This document shows positions 34,585 through 36,848 of a stretch of 36,848 nucleotides of DNA, in pieces. The DNA is from Paracoccaceae bacterium. Its GTDB lineage: Bacteria; Pseudomonadota; Alphaproteobacteria; Rhodobacterales; Rhodobacteraceae. Made by a program: the position numbers and the translations under genes. Position 1 is the stretch's first letter. Each line of letters opens with the position of its first letter. The notes below the pieces were generated by a model. That model saw only the letters and a program-made list of their open reading frames with translations, was not told the origin of the DNA and ran no database searches. The stretch covers positions 16,242-53,089 of the forward strand of contig JAGQRV010000074.1 of the NCBI GenBank assembly GCA_020425125.1, in the 5' to 3' direction.

Positions 34585-35256
34585 ATGCGCTATGTGAAAT
34601 GGACCTTCCGGATACTCGTCCTCGCAATCGTCGGCGGGTTCCTGATCTATACGCTGCCCTCGAACGATGTCGTGCGCATCGTCGGCAGCGAGGTGCGGCG
34701 GGTCGAGATCGGCCCCAATGCCATCTTCTGGGCGGGCGCGGAGCCGACCGACAAGAACGCGCAGAATCGCGACATCAAGTTCATCAGCGCGGTCTATGAG
34801 AGCGGGCGCACGCGGGTCTATCGCAACGAGGATACCGGCTGGGGCTGGCCGCCCTATTTCAAGTTCGATTCGGCGGATGTGCAGGCGCAGGCCGCGAACC
34901 TGACGTCGAACCAGTCGGCGCCGGTCTGGGTGCAGGTGCGCTACTACGGGATCCGCTCGAACCTGTTCTCGATCTATCCCAACGTGCTGAGCATGAAGAA
35001 GGTCGCCGGTCCCGATGTGACGATCGTGCCCTATACGAAGATCGGAATCGTCGCGGCGCTCGTCGCGCTGGTGCTGTTCGTGCGCTGGTCGCTGAAATGG
35101 TTCTGGCGCAATCGCGTCGATCCCATCGTCGATGACGTGGCGTCGGCATTCGAGACCGCCGACGATCGGGCGGAAGCGCGGATGTCTGCGGCGCGGACGC
35201 GGTTCCGCGGGCGGCGCGAGCGTTTCCGGGAATGGTGGGTGGAACTTTTCGGCTGA
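34585..35256 (+). CDS. DUF1523 family membrane protein
   Basis: A 223-residue protein of the DUF1523 family. A membrane segment at about 7-24 (FRILVLAIVGGFLIYTL) is followed by an exported region with the family blocks LPSNDVVRIVGSEVRRVE, NRDIKFISAVYESGRTRVYRNEDTGWGWPPYFKFDSADVQ (shown here only as position, about 65-105) and VQVRYYGIRSNLFS. A second membrane segment lies at about 154-171 (IGIVAALVALVLFVRW), and a basic cytoplasmic tail rich in Arg and Glu ends WWVELFG. The function is unknown. ATG at 34585 is chosen because it places the hydrophobic segment at the N-terminus; an ATG at 34549 is also in frame. Confidence 0.87.
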   Translation: MRYVKWTFRILVLAIVGGFLIYTLPSNDVVRIVGSEVRRVEIGPNAIFWAGAEPTDKNAQNRDIKFISAVYESGRTRVYRNEDTGWGWPPYFKFDSADVQAQAANLTSNQSAPVWVQVRYYGIRSNLFSIYPNVLSMKKVAGPDVTIVPYTKIGIVAALVALVLFVRWSLKWFWRNRVDPIVDDVASAFETADDRAEARMSAARTRFRGRRERFREWWVELFG

Positions 35257-35268
35257 GACGGCGATGGT

Positions 35269-35302
35269 GCGCCGGCCGGTCCCGTTGAGGACCGGCCGGC
35301 GC
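35269..35302. terminator. Perfect 14-base hairpin between convergent DUF1523 and ABC permease genes
   Basis: Arms GCGCCGGCCGGTCC (35269-35282) and GGACCGGCCGGCGC (35289-35302) are perfectly complementary around a 6-base loop. They sit between two convergent stops (35256 and 35312). No T-tract follows on either strand. Confidence 0.55.
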
Positions 35303-35311
35303 GAAGCAGGG

Positions 35312-36490
35312 TCAGCCCGGCGACATGCCGCGCAGGCGTTCCGACCTGCGGCGCAGAATCTCCAGTGTGGCGAGGAGCGCCACCGAGATCCCGACAAGGA
35401 TGGTGGCGACCGCGAGGATCGTCGGGCTGATCTGCTCGCGCAGGCCGGTGAACATCTGCCATGGCAGCGTCTGCTGCTTCGCAGAGCCGACGAAGAGAAC
35501 GACGACGACCTCGTCGAATGACGTGATGAAGGCGAACAGTGCGCCCGAGATCACGCCGGGAAGGATCAGCGGCATCTGGACCCGGAAGAAGGTCGTGACC
35601 GGCCCGGCCCCCATGCTGGATGCCGCGCGGGTCAGGGACCGGTCAAAGCCGACCAGGGTCGCGGTCACGGTGATGATGACGAAGGGAATGCCAAGCGCGG
35701 CATGGGCCAGAACGACGCCGACATAGGTGCCCTGAAGTCCGATCCGGGAATAGAAGAAGTACATCCCGGCCGCGGAAATGATCAGCGGCACGATCATCGG
35801 CGAAATCAGGATCGCCATGATCGCCTGCCGGAACGGCACATGCGGCTGGCTGAGCCCGATCGCGGCCAGGGTGCCGAAGCTGACGGCCAGGGCCGTCGCA
35901 ACGGGAGCGATGGCCAGAGAGTTCCTGAGCGCGTGCTGCCAGTCCGAGCTGGTGAAGAATTCGCGATAGTGCTTCAGCGAATAGCCCGAGGGGTCGAGGT
36001 GGAGCATCGCCGGTGTGAAGGTGAAGAAGTTCTCTGCATTGAAGCTGAGCGGCATCACCACGATGATCGGTGCGATCAGGAAGAAGAAGATGAACCCGCA
36101 GATCACCAGGAACGAATACTCCCATAGTACCTGCCCGGCGGTCAGGTACGGCGGCAGGCCGGCGCGGTAGCGACCGTCGGCGAGCCAGTAGGGAAACCAG
36201 CCGAAGAAGGCCCCGAACGCGGCGCCGACGATCAGCCCCATCACTCCGCCGCCGACGAAACCCAGGACGGCAAAGATGGCAGCCAGTCCCCAGCGTGCCG
36301 CGCGGCGCGGCAGCGACAGATGGGTCAGACCCCAGGCGATCCCGGCAGCCAGTACGGCTCCCAGGACGATGCCCGCCAGTCCGGAGCCCTGGGCGGTGCC
36401 GACGAACAGCCCCGCCAGGGCGCCCGCCGCGGCGACGACAGGCCCGTAGAAGGAAAAGGGCTGGGGCTTGAGCAGGACGATTTGGGCCAT
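35312..36490 (-). CDS. PotC-type ABC transporter permease with long N-terminal membrane extension
   Basis: A 392-residue permease of the spermidine/putrescine-type family. The core resembles PotC: a first segment at about 124-146 (YSFLVICGFIFFFLIAPIIVVM), then the FNAENFFTF and YREFFTSSDW blocks. The ABC-binding EAA-like loop reads LTRAASSMGAGPVTTFFRVQMPL, and the end is SFDEVVVVLFVG. PotC is usually about 260-280 residues; here about 115 extra residues with roughly three or four hydrophobic segments precede the core. The preceding permease gene (36493-36848) ends 2 bases before its ATG, so they form one operon. The imported substrate is not clear; polyamines or a similar small cation are likely. 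Confidence 0.92.
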   Translation of the reverse strand: MAQIVLLKPQPFSFYGPVVAAAGALAGLFVGTAQGSGLAGIVLGAVLAAGIAWGLTHLSLPRRAARWGLAAIFAVLGFVGGGVMGLIVGAAFGAFFGWFPYWLADGRYRAGLPPYLTAGQVLWEYSFLVICGFIFFFLIAPIIVVMPLSFNAENFFTFTPAMLHLDPSGYSLKHYREFFTSSDWQHALRNSLAIAPVATALAVSFGTLAAIGLSQPHVPFRQAIMAILISPMIVPLIISAAGMYFFYSRIGLQGTYVGVVLAHAALGIPFVIITVTATLVGFDRSLTRAASSMGAGPVTTFFRVQMPLILPGVISGALFAFITSFDEVVVVLFVGSAKQQTLPWQMFTGLREQISPTILAVATILVGISVALLATLEILRRRSERLRGMSPG

Positions 36491-36492
36491 GG

Positions 36493-36848
36493 TCAGCCTC
36501 CCAGCTTGACGTTGTCGATGCCCACGATCCGGTCATAGGCCCAGTAGAGGATGAGGACGGCGCCGAGCAGGATCGCGCCAAGCGCGGCGGCGAGGCCCCA
36601 GTTCAGCGAGCTCGAGATGTGGTAGGCGATCCGGTTCGAGATGAACGTGCCGGTCGTGCCGCCGACGATCTCGGGCGTGATGTAGTAGCCGATCGCGAGA
36701 ATGAAGACGAGGATCGACCCGGCGCCGATGCCCGGCACCGATTGCGGGAAGTAGACCCGCCAGAATGCGGTGAAGTTGGTCGCGCCGAGCGATTTCGCCG
36801 CGCGCAGGTAGCTGGGCGGAATTGTCTTCATCACCGAATAGAGCGGCA
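36493..36848 (-). CDS. PotB-type ABC transporter permease, partial
   Basis: The C-terminal 118 residues of the partner permease; the start lies beyond the window edge. The EAA-like loop [20 protein letters not shown], followed by [27 protein letters not shown] and a last segment [24 protein letters not shown], fits the PotB/spermidine-putrescine type. It ends 2 bases before the next permease gene. Confidence 0.9.
   Translation of the reverse strand, partial: PLYSVMKTIPPSYLRAAKSLGATNFTAFWRVYFPQSVPGIGAGSILVFILAIGYYITPEIVGGTTGTFISNRIAYHISSSLNWGLAAALGAILLGAVLILYWAYDRIVGIDNVKLGG

Overview
The window is dense, high-GC bacterial chromosome with genes on both strands and almost no long gaps. Several families point to an alphaproteobacterium, most likely of the Rhodobacterales/Paracoccaceae type. 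These are a COQ9-family ubiquinone protein, the small zf-CHCC protein related to mitochondrial NDUFS6, DUF1285 next to a MoxR-DUF58-DUF4159 cluster, and DUF1523. That placement is an inference from gene content and composition. I saw no rRNA, tRNA, CRISPR array, insertion sequence or clear prophage.

Region 1 (1-6004) holds the 3' end of pheS and then pheT, with a lower-GC ankyrin-repeat gene inserted between them. A glutathione S-transferase of the YfcG/Nu type lies convergent to pheT. mscL follows, then rpsU with a good intrinsic terminator, and divergent from rpsU a COQ9 family gene.

Region 2 (6043-12857) starts with a quinone-oxidoreductase-like enzyme. It is followed by four plus-strand genes of unknown function: a multi-pass protein with an exported cysteine-containing domain, a small membrane protein, an exported trypsin-like protease translationally coupled to it, and another multi-pass protein. 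I regard this membrane/protease set (7159-12528) as the best candidate for an undescribed system. A zf-CHCC gene closes the region.

Region 3 (12895-17500, minus strand) reads in transcription order as a membrane-anchored sensor-kinase-like protein whose H-box histidine is an arginine, an MFS transporter, a PHP-family phosphoesterase and a lytic transglycosylase with a SPOR-like tail. The last two overlap by 4 bases. polA and a YdeI/OmpD-associated family gene diverge from it.

Region 4 (21120-30557) has an atypical SDR lacking the catalytic tyrosine, a bestrophin-like channel and DUF1285, all on the minus strand. The MoxR ATPase, DUF58, BatA-like/DUF4159 fusion and large VWA/GATase-like membrane protein are on the plus strand, with coupled or overlapping ends. 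These four probably act together as a MoxR-type envelope or stress module.

Region 5 (30567-36848) contains a small secreted protein, a DUF599 membrane protein, a second exported trypsin-like protease, and an Hsp20 chaperone with a sigma-32-like promoter and a strong terminator. It also has a P1/DmpA-family peptidase, a DUF1523 protein, and two permease genes of a PotB/PotC-type ABC transporter, the second cut by the window edge.

No gene-free stretch exceeds about 300 bases. The largest gaps are 17501-17713 and 34366-34584, both between divergent genes. I see no clear site in the first and one promoter candidate in the second.
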